Shown here in pieces: positions 48,044-56,637 of a DNA stretch of 64,000 nucleotides. This DNA comes from Idiomarinaceae bacterium (GTDB lineage: Bacteria; Pseudomonadota; Gammaproteobacteria; Enterobacterales; Alteromonadaceae). The notes below the pieces were generated by a model. That model did not search any database, had not been told where the DNA came from, and saw only the letters and a list, made by a program, of their open reading frames with translations. The stretch is taken from positions 1-64,000 of the forward strand of contig NYWU01000033.1 of the NCBI GenBank assembly GCA_002685255.1. The letters are read 5' to 3'. Made by a program: the position numbers and the translations under genes. The first letter of the stretch is position 1. Each line of letters opens with the position of its first letter.

Positions 48044-48964
48044 ATGGGTTTATTAGTCGACGGTAATTGGCACGACAAATGGTATGACACCAAAAAACAT
48101 GGTGGACGCTTCGTTAGAAGTGAGTCACAGTTTCGTAACAGTATCGAGCCTGGTGGTGAGTTTTCGCCTGAGTCGGGTCGTTACCATTTATTCGTATCTT
48201 ATGCGTGTCCTTGGGCACACCGTGCGCTGATTTTTAGAAAGCTTAAAGGCCTAGAGTCTCACATTGACGTGTCGGTGGTTCATCCTTTAATGCTGGAAAA
48301 CGGTTGGGAGTTTTCCACTGCTCCGCTTAACGATCCGCTCTATCAGTCTGACTTTCTCTACCAGCTCTACTTGAAAGCCGACCCTAACTATTCTGGTCGA
48401 GTGACGGTGCCTGTATTGTGGGATAAGCAACACGAAACCATCGTCAATAATGAGTCAGCCGAAATCATACGTATTTTTAATTCCGCGTTTAATGAATTAA
48501 CCGGCAATGACCTGGACTTTTATCCCGAAGCGCTGCAACAAGAAATTGATGAAGTCAACGAGCGGGTTTATCACGGTATCAATAATGGTGTTTATAAGTG
48601 TGGCTTCGCGACTGAACAGAGCGCCTATGAAGAGGCATTCGAAGCGCTTTTTGACGCGTTGGATTGGGTCGAAGAACGTTTAGACGGACGCGACTACTTA
48701 GTTGGCGACCAACTCACTGAAGCGGATTGGCGTTTGTTCACTACGCTTGTGCGTTTTGATGCCGTCTATTTTGGCCACTTCAAAGCTAACAAATACCGGA
48801 TTAGTGACTATCCACGCATGCGTGACTATTTAAGCCGTTTATTCCACTATCCAGGCGTTGCAGAGACAGTAGTGATGGATCATATCAAGCGCCACTACTA
48901 CGGCAGCCATAAAACTATTAACCCCACTCAGATTGTCCCAGTGGGTCCTGAGTTATCATTTTAA
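48044..48964 (+). CDS. Glutathionyl-hydroquinone reductase-like protein (Xi-class GST)
   Basis: A 306-residue glutathione transferase of the YqjG/Xi class, which reduces glutathionyl-hydroquinones. The N-terminal Gly-Arg-Phe-rich segment is typical. The nucleophile Cys is in SYACPWAHRALIFRKLKGL, and the C-terminal helical domain contains YLVGDQLTEADWRLFTTLVRFD-VY. I chose ATG 48044, 5 nt after GGAG; an upstream ATG at 48017 adds nine residues. The pirin gene follows 10 nt later. Both are often linked to quinone or aromatic stress. Confidence 0.9.
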   Translation: MGLLVDGNWHDKWYDTKKHGGRFVRSESQFRNSIEPGGEFSPESGRYHLFVSYACPWAHRALIFRKLKGLESHIDVSVVHPLMLENGWEFSTAPLNDPLYQSDFLYQLYLKADPNYSGRVTVPVLWDKQHETIVNNESAEIIRIFNSAFNELTGNDLDFYPEALQQEIDEVNERVYHGINNGVYKCGFATEQSAYEEAFEALFDALDWVEERLDGRDYLVGDQLTEADWRLFTTLVRFDAVYFGHFKANKYRISDYPRMRDYLSRLFHYPGVAETVVMDHIKRHYYGSHKTINPTQIVPVGPELSF

Positions 48965-48974
48965 GGAATCACGT

Positions 48975-49802
48975 ATGGGTATCGTTAAACGCGTAAAAGG
49001 GATAGCCGCGCAAGATGGTGCCGGCGTTAAGTTGTCGCGCATCATTAATCAACCGACTTTTAAGCATCAGGATCCTTTTTTGATGCTCGATGAATTTCGT
49101 TCGGATGATCCCGATGATTATATTGCCGGGTTTCCACCTCATCCTCATCGCGGCTTTTGTACACTGACTTATATGTTAGCCGGACAAATGGCGCATGAAG
49201 ACTCGGTAGGGAACCAAGGTCTGGTTGGCGCCGGTGGTGTGCAATGGATGAAAGCAGCGCGTGGGATCATCCATGCGGAAATGCCCAAGCAAACGGACGG
49301 TTTGATGTGGGGCTTCCAGTTATGGATTAATCTGCCTGCGAAATATAAGATGGATGAGCCAGAATGGTTTGACTACAAAACGGATACCATTCCTGAGGTT
49401 GAGTTGCAAAACGGTATTCTTCGTCTAATTGCGGGAAACTACGATGATAAACAGGGCCCCGTTTCATTGCCGGAGCAACGGTTGTTCATTGCTGATCTGC
49501 GCTTAAACGAAAAAGCTCGCGAGCAATTAGCGTTGGCTCAGCATACAACACAGCTGATGTATGTTTATCAAGGCGCTCTTTTGCTTGATGGCGAGCGCGT
49601 TGAACGTGGTGAGCTAGCCGTTCTTGATAGGCAAGCTGCGACTTTAGATGTTACTGCTGATCAGGACAGTGGTGCCATGATTTTAATGGGCGATGCGCTG
49701 GGCGAATCAATCAGTCAATACGGCCCGTTTGTCATGAATACGCCCGAAGAAATTGAACAAGCAATTCGTGACTATCAACAGGGTAAGCTGACTCAAGGTT
49801 AA
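48975..49802 (+). CDS. Pirin family protein
   Basis: A 275-residue bicupin of the pirin family. The iron-ligand motifs HPHRGF and GIIHAEMP in the N-terminal cupin are intact, and QTDGLMWGFQLWINLP-KYKM follows. Some pirins dioxygenate quercetin; the substrate here is unknown. ATG 48975 after AAGGAA is preferred; an ATG at 48933 falls inside the previous gene. It is probably cotranscribed with the glutathione transferase, and its stop overlaps that of the response regulator on the other strand. Confidence 0.9.
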   Translation: MGIVKRVKGIAAQDGAGVKLSRIINQPTFKHQDPFLMLDEFRSDDPDDYIAGFPPHPHRGFCTLTYMLAGQMAHEDSVGNQGLVGAGGVQWMKAARGIIHAEMPKQTDGLMWGFQLWINLPAKYKMDEPEWFDYKTDTIPEVELQNGILRLIAGNYDDKQGPVSLPEQRLFIADLRLNEKAREQLALAQHTTQLMYVYQGALLLDGERVERGELAVLDRQAATLDVTADQDSGAMILMGDALGESISQYGPFVMNTPEEIEQAIRDYQQGKLTQG

Positions 49803-51445
49803 CTCAGATTGAAACGAGCTGTTTGCTTAATTAATTGTTCATAGCGCGCTGCGTGGGATGCCGTTAGTGTCATCCCTTGCAGGGTGCGCAAACAGGAGAG
49901 ACATTCTTTTTTCAAAAAGCCAATTTCATTATCCGAATTGGCTTCTGCACAATACCTGACTGCTGCTTGAATAAAGTTGAGTGCCGCGCCACTATTTAAA
50001 GGTGCCATCTTTAAAGCTTCTCTGAAACTATTAAGCGCCTCTTTGTAGCGGCGATCTTCGTATTCTTGAATGCCTCGTTCATGCATTTGCCGGAATTGTG
50101 TGCGTCGTTGCTCTGAGCGCGATACTCGATCCCGCATCAGGCGCTGGGTGTATTCATCAATAGTGAAGAGTTGTTGATATTGTTGAACAATGTCATCGGC
50201 TTTTTCAAACTCACCTAAATCCATTAAAATGGCAACCACATCAAAACTGACCTCCTCAGGTAAGCTGTTACCTGCCGCTAAGTCATCGCCAAAAATTTGG
50301 TTTAATCGACTTTGCGCCTCACGCAAGCGCCCGTTAAAGGCATCGATGCGTGACAACAAAATGGATTCAATGGTTTCAAAAGAAATATCCGAATACACGA
50401 GATTTTCATCAAAACGTGCCCGTTGCAGCTCCATTGTCGCTTCGGTTTGATATTTAGCAATCTGTTGCCGGGTCTCAGCATGCTCTGCAGCGTCTAGGAT
50501 AGCGCGGAGATAATTGCATAGATGCTGCACATTACGGTGCACTGAGGTACGTGCAATTTGTAGCACGTTATTCATTGCCTGTTTGGCTATTTCGTAGTTT
50601 TCGGAATCGCGCGCGATACGCGCGAGTAACGTCTGTCGTTCGATTGAAAAGGGCGCCATGGTAATCGCGATTCGGGCGCTATCCAACGCATCATCCATCG
50701 CTTCTTTACTCAGAAAACAACGGGTTTTTAGATCATGCGCTTCAATAGCATTGGGCATTTTTTTTATAACCGCGGCGATAAGCTCAAGGGCGTCGTCAGG
50801 GCGTTGTTGTAGCAACCGTGTCTCAGCTTGCTTAAGGCGGGCCCAACTTTGTCCGCCTTCATCGAGCAAGTGCTCAATCGCGTTGTCAGCGGCGTCTAAC
50901 TGACCGGTTTTATTAAATAGTTCAATCTGCAGCTTTTGACAATAAGCAGCATACCGGCTTTGCGCGTTGATGTGCTTCTGACACGCCTCGATACACTGTT
51001 CGTAGTCTTTGTTGTAGAGCGATTTAAAGACATCCCTTAGCCACATTCTACGTTTGTAGGCACGCAACAAACGAGCACGTAAAACACGATGCGAAAAAGG
51101 TTTTGTGAGGTAGTCGTCGGGCTGCAGCTCGAGTGCGCTCAGTACCATCGGACGGGTATTATCACCGGTAATTATAAAAAACAGCGTTTCAGGTTTGAGC
51201 ATGCCGCGTTGGCGAAGCTCTTCTAACACCTGGCGACCGTTTTTACCTCGACCCAAGTTATAGTCAACCAGCAAAATATCATAGGGGCGACGCGCGTAGG
51301 CTGCAATGCCGGCCTCGCCAGTGCGTTTAGCATCAACTTCTTTGGCACCTAAATTAATCAGTAAACCTTTCAACATGACTTGAAAGGCCTTTTGATCCTC
51401 AATAATCAAGACGCGTTTGTCTGATAAATCCAGTGCTTCGCTCAT
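49799..51445 (-). CDS. Response regulator with TPR-like helical repeats
   Basis: A 548-residue protein with an N-terminal receiver domain: acidic pocket in VLIIEDQKAF, phospho-acceptor Asp61 in ILLVDYNLG, and the conserved Lys in YLTKPF. Residues about 140-540 are helical repeats of TPR type (for example YEQCIEACQKHINAQSRYAA, RYKEALNSFREALKMAPLNS). There is no DNA-binding or enzymatic output domain. VieB of Vibrio and related receiver-TPR proteins share this plan. An ATG nine bases further upstream (51454) is equally possible. No partner kinase is adjacent, so it is an orphan regulator that likely works by protein binding. Confidence 0.88.
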   Translation of the reverse strand: MSEALDLSDKRVLIIEDQKAFQVMLKGLLINLGAKEVDAKRTGEAGIAAYARRPYDILLVDYNLGRGKNGRQVLEELRQRGMLKPETLFFIITGDNTRPMVLSALELQPDDYLTKPFSHRVLRARLLRAYKRRMWLRDVFKSLYNKDYEQCIEACQKHINAQSRYAAYCQKLQIELFNKTGQLDAADNAIEHLLDEGGQSWARLKQAETRLLQQRPDDALELIAAVIKKMPNAIEAHDLKTRCFLSKEAMDDALDSARIAITMAPFSIERQTLLARIARDSENYEIAKQAMNNVLQIARTSVHRNVQHLCNYLRAILDAAEHAETRQQIAKYQTEATMELQRARFDENLVYSDISFETIESILLSRIDAFNGRLREAQSRLNQIFGDDLAAGNSLPEEVSFDVVAILMDLGEFEKADDIVQQYQQLFTIDEYTQRLMRDRVSRSEQRRTQFRQMHERGIQEYEDRRYKEALNSFREALKMAPLNSGAALNFIQAAVRYCAEANSDNEIGFLKKECLSCLRTLQGMTLTASHAARYEQLIKQTARFNLS

Positions 51446-51561
51446 ACCGTACATTGCTTAAGACAAGTTGACATCAGCATACTGTTAAACATGGGCTATG
51501 TTAAGCTTGGAATAGCGCTAAGTAGATAATATTTTGAATAAAAGTTAAAAATGGATTCGTT

Positions 51562-52527
51562 ATGAAAGCAGCAAGGATTAAAGACGGACGCATCGAATGG
51601 ACAGAAGTTGAACAATCAAAAGCGTTAGACAGTCATCAAGTAAGGATAGCGATTAGCCACGCAGGCATGAATCGTGCCGATTTAATGCAGGTTGCAGGTG
51701 CTTATCCTCCACCCCCGGGTGCATCTGACATTCCTGGTCTTGAATGCAGCGGAACAATCCTTGAAGTAGGTGCCGACGTAGACGCTTTCAACGTAGGCGA
51801 TAAGGTGTGCGCGTTGCTAGCCGCTGGGGGCTACGCGGAACAAGTCGTTGTTGATCAGCAGCAAGTCTTACCCTTGCCCAAGGGTTGGTCACCGGAGCAA
51901 GGTGCGGGTTGGTTGGAGACGTTTGCAACGGCATTTTTGAATGTGTTCCAACTCGCCCGCGTAAAGTCACATGAGCGCGTATTGATACATGCGGCAGCAG
52001 GTGGTGTGGGAACGTCGTTGATTCAGTTATGTAAGGAAAAAGGTATTGCGTCGGTGGCCGTTGTCGGCACTGATGAGAAGCAGCAGTTCTGTCGCAAACT
52101 GGGTTCGCACATGACGATCAATCGACATCATGAGCGTGACTGGCAGCAACTTGACAGTGAGGGTGTTGATGTCATCTTAAACCCGATTGGGGGCGACTCG
52201 ATTGCGCGTGATCAAGGTTTTTTAAATACTGAGGGTCGCATTATTCTCATTGGATTGATGGGTGGACGCGAAGGTCAGGTTGATTTTGGACGCATGCTAA
52301 TAAAACGCCAACGTATTATTGGTTCAACGTTGAGAGCGCTGTCAGCTGAACGTAAAGGAAGTATCTTACGAGAATTGTGGGATGAATTCGGGGCAGCGTT
52401 TAGTGCCAAGCGTATTACGCCGATACTGGATAGAGTCGTTGCAGCCAAAGATGTTAATGAAGCAATGGATTACGTACGTGAAAATAGAACGTTTGGTAAA
52501 GTGATTTTGGATATGCAAGAAAACTAG
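51562..52527 (+). CDS. NAD(P)H quinone oxidoreductase (PIG3/zeta-crystallin type)
   Basis: A 321-residue MDR-superfamily reductase without the catalytic zinc ligands of alcohol dehydrogenases. The GroES-like half has NRADLMQVAGAYPPPPGASDIPG. The nucleotide-binding half has VLIHAAAGGVGTSLIQLCKEKG, and a second motif FGRMLIKRQRIIGSTLRAL matches the PIG3 group. Two-electron quinone reduction is the usual activity. TTAAGC (51501-51506) and GATAAT (51525-51530) with an 18-nt spacer form a possible promoter. tRNA-Tyr lies just downstream on the opposite strand. Confidence 0.88.
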   Translation: MKAARIKDGRIEWTEVEQSKALDSHQVRIAISHAGMNRADLMQVAGAYPPPPGASDIPGLECSGTILEVGADVDAFNVGDKVCALLAAGGYAEQVVVDQQQVLPLPKGWSPEQGAGWLETFATAFLNVFQLARVKSHERVLIHAAAGGVGTSLIQLCKEKGIASVAVVGTDEKQQFCRKLGSHMTINRHHERDWQQLDSEGVDVILNPIGGDSIARDQGFLNTEGRIILIGLMGGREGQVDFGRMLIKRQRIIGSTLRALSAERKGSILRELWDEFGAAFSAKRITPILDRVVAAKDVNEAMDYVRENRTFGKVILDMQEN

Positions 52528-52534
52528 GAAAAAG

Positions 52535-52619
52535 TGGTGGAGGGGGCAGGATTCGAACCTGCGAAGGCTGAGCCGTCAGATTTACAGTCTGATCCCTTTG
52601 ACCGCTCGGGAACCCCTCC
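52535..52619 (-). tRNA. tRNA-Tyr (GUA)
   Basis: The minus strand reads GGAGGGG at the 5' end, paired with CCCCTCC plus discriminator A and an encoded CCA. The anticodon loop CTGTAAA gives anticodon GUA. The long variable arm of a class II tRNA and the T-loop GGTTCGAATCC are present. Total length is 85 nt. It closely follows E. coli tRNA-Tyr. It stands alone, without other tRNAs. Confidence 0.97.
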
Positions 52620-52735
52620 ATCAGAAGAGCGCGTATGATAGCAACCTGAACTCGGTTGTAAAGGGTTAACTAAAAAAACTCATTATTTCTCGTACTTCGC
52701 CGATAACACCTATGTGTCAATCAGCGGAGCATCTG

Positions 52736-53218
52736 ATGCAGGCGGTACGAGAATTACAGTTCGATCCTTTTGTCGAAAAAGTAGAGTCGTTTGCCAACCA
52801 AGCACTCAATGGTGGCTTTGCGGCGACCTTTGCTTACTGGGTTTCGGCACTTAGCGAACAGCCGTCTATTGATGGAGCACAAAAGGCTGCGCCTGATTGG
52901 CAGCGCCTTATTGGTGCGGCTAAACCTCGACCACTGGGTGCTGATGCTGATTATCAAATTCCTTCGGGCGTGTATACTCACGCCGCCGAACTTGCTCAAC
53001 AACGTCTCAATGACGCATTAAAACCGCAGCCGTTGGTGCTTGATGCGTCGAATAACCGACTTCCCATTGAGTTGATCGCGAATCTAGATTGGCAAACGCG
53101 TAAGCGTCGACAACGCACTCAACTCAAAGCAGCGAACCCTCCACGTCGTAACAACCCATCGCGCTTATATGATGTTTTGCAATCGATGGGTATAGAAGAT
53201 CACCAATCGCTCATGTAA
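52736..53218 (+). CDS. Hypothetical protein between tRNA-Tyr and xerD
   Basis: A 160-residue soluble protein that I do not recognise. The N-terminal 50 residues look helical (VEKVESFANQALNGGFAATF). The middle has PRPLGADADYQIPSGVYTHA. The C-terminal third is basic (DWQTRKRRQRTQLKAANPPR) and ends in RLYDVLQSMGIEDHQSL, which could bind nucleic acid or a partner. I prefer ATG 52736 because CGGAG lies 6 nt before it; ATG 52712 adds eight residues. Codon use looks like that of its neighbours. It points the same way as xerD, 30 nt downstream. Confidence 0.65.
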   Translation: MQAVRELQFDPFVEKVESFANQALNGGFAATFAYWVSALSEQPSIDGAQKAAPDWQRLIGAAKPRPLGADADYQIPSGVYTHAAELAQQRLNDALKPQPLVLDASNNRLPIELIANLDWQTRKRRQRTQLKAANPPRRNNPSRLYDVLQSMGIEDHQSLM

Positions 53219-53248
53219 GCTGACAGCTATCAAGTTGTCAGTGAAAGA

Positions 53249-54154
53249 ATGGGCATGAAACTTCACCCGCAAGACGCAGAGCGTATCGAGCAGTTTATTG
53301 AACATTTGTGGCTTGCCCATGGTGTTAGTGAAAACACGCAGGCGGCCTATCGTAGTGATTTGAAAAAGTTCTGTGAGTTCTTAGCGGAACAAAAGCTTGG
53401 ATTAACACAGGTTACAGCAACGTCTGTGCAGGACTACTTGCTATGGCGGCGTACGCAGGGCATGTCGCCCCGCAGCACATCTCGGTTTCTAAGTGCGATG
53501 AAAAAGTTGACGCCTTTCGCACTCAAACAGAGCTGGTTTAGCAGTGATCCCATCGCCAAGTTAAAGCGCCCCAAGATGAGTCCACCGGTTCCGCATTCGT
53601 TAACCGAAGCGGATGTCTTGGCATTGTTAGATGCGCCCAATGTTGAAACGCCTATCGGGTTGCGTGATAGAGCGATGCTTGAGGTATTATACGCCACCGG
53701 ATTACGGGTTACGGAACTCGTGCGGCTACAGTACGAACAGGTGTCCTTACAGCAAGGACTGGTTCGGGTCATTGGTAAAGGTGATAAAGAACGTTTGGTT
53801 CCTCTTGGAGAGGAGTCGGTTGAGTGGTTATCGCGCTATTTGAAACACGGCCGACCAGCGCTTAGTGAACGTAGCTCTGGGTGGGTGTTTATCACTCAGC
53901 GAGGTACATTATTAACCCGACAAGCGTTCTGGTACCGTATTAAAGCCTACGCTCAGCAAGCTCACATCAGTGCGCACTTGTCGCCTCATACGCTTCGCCA
54001 TGCGTTTGCAACACACCTACTTAATCACGGTGCTGATTTACGTGTACTACAGATGTTATTGGGGCATAGCGATTTATCGACAACACAAATTTATACACAA
54101 GTAGCAAAAGAACGCTTGCAGCAAATGCATGCAGCGTTTCATCCGAGAGGTTAA
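53249..54154 (+). CDS. xerD: Tyrosine recombinase XerD
   Basis: A 301-residue chromosome-dimer-resolution recombinase acting with XerC at dif. The catalytic residues are all visible: Arg153 (ATGLRVTE), Lys177 (GKGDKERLVPL), His247 and Arg250 (HTLRHAFATHL), His273 (LGHSDLSTTQ) and Tyr282 (IYT). The N-terminal SAM-like domain has GVSENTQAAYRSDL. It is a housekeeping recombinase, not a phage integrase, and it is followed 11 nt later by dsbC, the usual neighbour. Confidence 0.96.
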   Translation: MGMKLHPQDAERIEQFIEHLWLAHGVSENTQAAYRSDLKKFCEFLAEQKLGLTQVTATSVQDYLLWRRTQGMSPRSTSRFLSAMKKLTPFALKQSWFSSDPIAKLKRPKMSPPVPHSLTEADVLALLDAPNVETPIGLRDRAMLEVLYATGLRVTELVRLQYEQVSLQQGLVRVIGKGDKERLVPLGEESVEWLSRYLKHGRPALSERSSGWVFITQRGTLLTRQAFWYRIKAYAQQAHISAHLSPHTLRHAFATHLLNHGADLRVLQMLLGHSDLSTTQIYTQVAKERLQQMHAAFHPRG

Positions 54155-54165
54155 TTGAGGTCAGT

Positions 54166-54882
54166 ATGAAGTTGGGTCTTAGAGTAAAAACTGTTGCAGT
54201 CTCACTGCTGTTTATGTCGGCTAGTGCATGGGCCGACCAACAACCGGATACCAGTAAGCTCGAGCAGCTTGGTATTGAGGTGATGAGCATTAAACCTTCA
54301 GGTATCGAGGGTGTTTTTGAGCTTTCAACTAACCAAGGCATTGTTTATTTGTCCGAAGATGGTGAAAACTTGTTGGCGGGTAGTCTGTATAAACTGTCTA
54401 CCGGAGCTCCTGAAAACAAAACCGAGCAAGCATTACAAACGCTACGTAAGGCTAAAGTTGCTGAACATCAGGATGAAATGATTACTTACAGGTCGTCAAA
54501 GGAAAAGCACGTCGTTACCATTTTCACTGATACAACCTGTGGTTATTGCCAAAGACTTCACAATAATCTGGGAAGCTACTTGGATAAAGGTATCACTGTT
54601 CAATACCTGGCATTTCCGCGCGGTGGTCTAGGCTCAAAAGGTGGACGTGAATTGCAACAAGCATGGTGCGCAAAGGATGGCTCAGAAGCGTTATCATCTT
54701 TGTTTAACGAGCAAGCGATCAGTGCAACCACGTTATGTGATAACCCTGTGGCTCAACATTATCGCCTCGGGCAGATGTTAGGAGTGACGGGTACGCCAGC
54801 ACTTATTCTGCCGGATGGACGCATGCTGGCTGGCTTAAGAACGCCCGATGCGATAATAAACGAAATCCAAGCTGCTCGTTAG
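54166..54882 (+). CDS. dsbC: Thiol:disulfide isomerase DsbC
   Basis: A 238-residue periplasmic disulfide isomerase. A signal peptide ends at about residue 23 (SASAWA). The N-terminal dimerisation domain precedes a thioredoxin fold with active site Cys125-Gly-Tyr-Cys128 in DTTCGYCQRLH and cis-Pro in GVTGTPALILPDG. A second cysteine pair (AWCAKD and TLCDNP) matches the structural disulfide of DsbC. It lies between xerD and recJ, as in E. coli. Confidence 0.95.
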   Translation: MKLGLRVKTVAVSLLFMSASAWADQQPDTSKLEQLGIEVMSIKPSGIEGVFELSTNQGIVYLSEDGENLLAGSLYKLSTGAPENKTEQALQTLRKAKVAEHQDEMITYRSSKEKHVVTIFTDTTCGYCQRLHNNLGSYLDKGITVQYLAFPRGGLGSKGGRELQQAWCAKDGSEALSSLFNEQAISATTLCDNPVAQHYRLGQMLGVTGTPALILPDGRMLAGLRTPDAIINEIQAAR

Positions 54883-54884
54883 TT

Positions 54885-56597
54885 ATGTCGTTAAGAACAG
54901 TCAAACGGTATCCCAATGCACCGGTTGAACAGTTACCGACTGAGTGGCCAGAGGTGATACGGCAGATATTAGCGCACCGAGGAATAACGGAAACCGAACA
55001 ACTGGATCTCAACTTGCGCGGAATGGCGCACTATTCACAGTTACGGAATATTGATGCCGCCTGTGACGCGCTGTTGCAAGCGCGAGAACAAAACCAAGCT
55101 ATCGTCATCTGCGGTGACTTCGATGCCGATGGCGCAACCAGTACGGCATTATTAATGTCTGCCTTACCTGAAATGGGGTTTCATAACGTAAGTTACCGCG
55201 TGCCGAATCGAATGACTGAGGGTTATGGCCTTTCGGCTGCTATTGTTGACCAGCTGGCGCAGCAACAGGTTGGGCTGATAATCACGGTCGACAATGGCAT
55301 CGCGGCGCATGATGCGGCAACACGGGCCGCCGAATTAGGCATCACGTTAGTGATTACCGACCACCATTTAGCGCCTACGACGTTGCCGAAGGCGGCTGCA
55401 ATAGTGAATCCTAATCAACCAGGCTGTGAGTTTCCGAGTAAAGCGTTAGCGGGTGTAGGCGTCGCGTTTTATCTATTAGCGGCGCTACGTGCACGGCTGC
55501 GTGAAGCGGGGCAACCGACACCCAACTTAGCCGACTTTCTTGATTTGGTCGCGCTAGGTACGGTCGCTGATGTGGTGCCGCTCGATAAAAATAATCGTAT
55601 TTTGGTTCAGCAAGGTCTCAATCGAATTAAAGCCGGTCAGTGTCGCGCGGGTATTCGTGCCTTAATTGAGCAAAGTGGGCGCGATATTGCAAAGTTACAA
55701 GCGAGTGACTTAGGGTTTGCCATCGGTCCTCGTATTAATGCCGCGGGGCGTCTTGATGATATCAGCCTCGGTATCGAATGTTTGTTAGCCTCGTCAGAGC
55801 GCGCGCAACAGCTTGCTCAAACATTGTGTGATTTGAATAAGCAGCGACGCGAAATCGAGGCAGATATGAAAGCGGAGGCGGAGTCTATTGTGAGCCAACT
55901 CCAACTCGATAACCAAGGCCAGTTGCCCAACGTCATCGTGCTCTATAACGAACAGTGGCATAGCGGGGTGATTGGTATCGTCGCAGGGCGTGTTAAAGAG
56001 CGAACCCACCGTCCGGTGATTGTGTTTGCTAAAGAAAGTGATACCCACTTAAAAGGCTCCGCGCGCTCGATTGATGGTGTACATATTCGCGATTTACTTG
56101 AACGCGTAGACACTCAATATCCCGATGTAATTGAACGCTTTGGTGGTCATGCGATGGCCGCTGGGCTGTCCTTAGCCAAAGCACAACTGAACAGCTTTCA
56201 AAAGGCGGTGTCACAAGCGGCTGCCGAGTGGCTAACGGATGAGATTGTACAGCCGATTATATGGTCTGATGGTGAATTGTCCGATGAGCAATTGAATATT
56301 GAGTTTATTCAACAACTCGATGGTTTAGGACCATGGGGACAAAAATTTCCAGAACCTATTTTTGACGGCGAGTTTCGGATACTGCAGCAGCGTATTGTAG
56401 GTGAGAAACATCTTAAGCTCGTCGTTCAAAGCCCCCAAGGCGGTATTTTCGATGCCATATCGTTTTTTTGTGATATTGAGCAGTGGCCCAATCATCAGTG
56501 TCAGTGGGTCGAACTTGTCTATAAACCACAGCTGAATCATTTTCGCGGACGTACTTCAGTGCAGTTGTTGGTGGAGCAACTGCGCGCTTTGCGGTAA
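54885..56597 (+). CDS. recJ: Single-stranded-DNA exonuclease RecJ
   Basis: A 570-residue 5'-3' ssDNA exonuclease for recombination and mismatch repair; E. coli RecJ is 577 aa. The DHH-family motifs are seen as VICGDFDADGATSTALL, TVDNGIAAH and ITDHHLAPTTLPKA. The DHHA1 part has WHSGVIGIVAGRVKERTHRP and the GGHAMAAGLSL motif. It starts 3 nt after the dsbC stop and ends 41 nt before prfB. Confidence 0.96.
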   Translation: MSLRTVKRYPNAPVEQLPTEWPEVIRQILAHRGITETEQLDLNLRGMAHYSQLRNIDAACDALLQAREQNQAIVICGDFDADGATSTALLMSALPEMGFHNVSYRVPNRMTEGYGLSAAIVDQLAQQQVGLIITVDNGIAAHDAATRAAELGITLVITDHHLAPTTLPKAAAIVNPNQPGCEFPSKALAGVGVAFYLLAALRARLREAGQPTPNLADFLDLVALGTVADVVPLDKNNRILVQQGLNRIKAGQCRAGIRALIEQSGRDIAKLQASDLGFAIGPRINAAGRLDDISLGIECLLASSERAQQLAQTLCDLNKQRREIEADMKAEAESIVSQLQLDNQGQLPNVIVLYNEQWHSGVIGIVAGRVKERTHRPVIVFAKESDTHLKGSARSIDGVHIRDLLERVDTQYPDVIERFGGHAMAAGLSLAKAQLNSFQKAVSQAAAEWLTDEIVQPIIWSDGELSDEQLNIEFIQQLDGLGPWGQKFPEPIFDGEFRILQQRIVGEKHLKLVVQSPQGGIFDAISFFCDIEQWPNHQCQWVELVYKPQLNHFRGRTSVQLLVEQLRALR

Positions 56598-56637
56598 AAT
56601 ACCCGTTTATGCCAATTAAACAACTAAGGGTCATGTG

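Noticed and set aside
52535-54154. tRNA gene close to a tyrosine recombinase, suggesting an integrated element
   Set aside because: The recombinase is XerD by motifs and by its dsbC-recJ neighbours. No repeat of the tRNA 3' end and no phage genes were seen.
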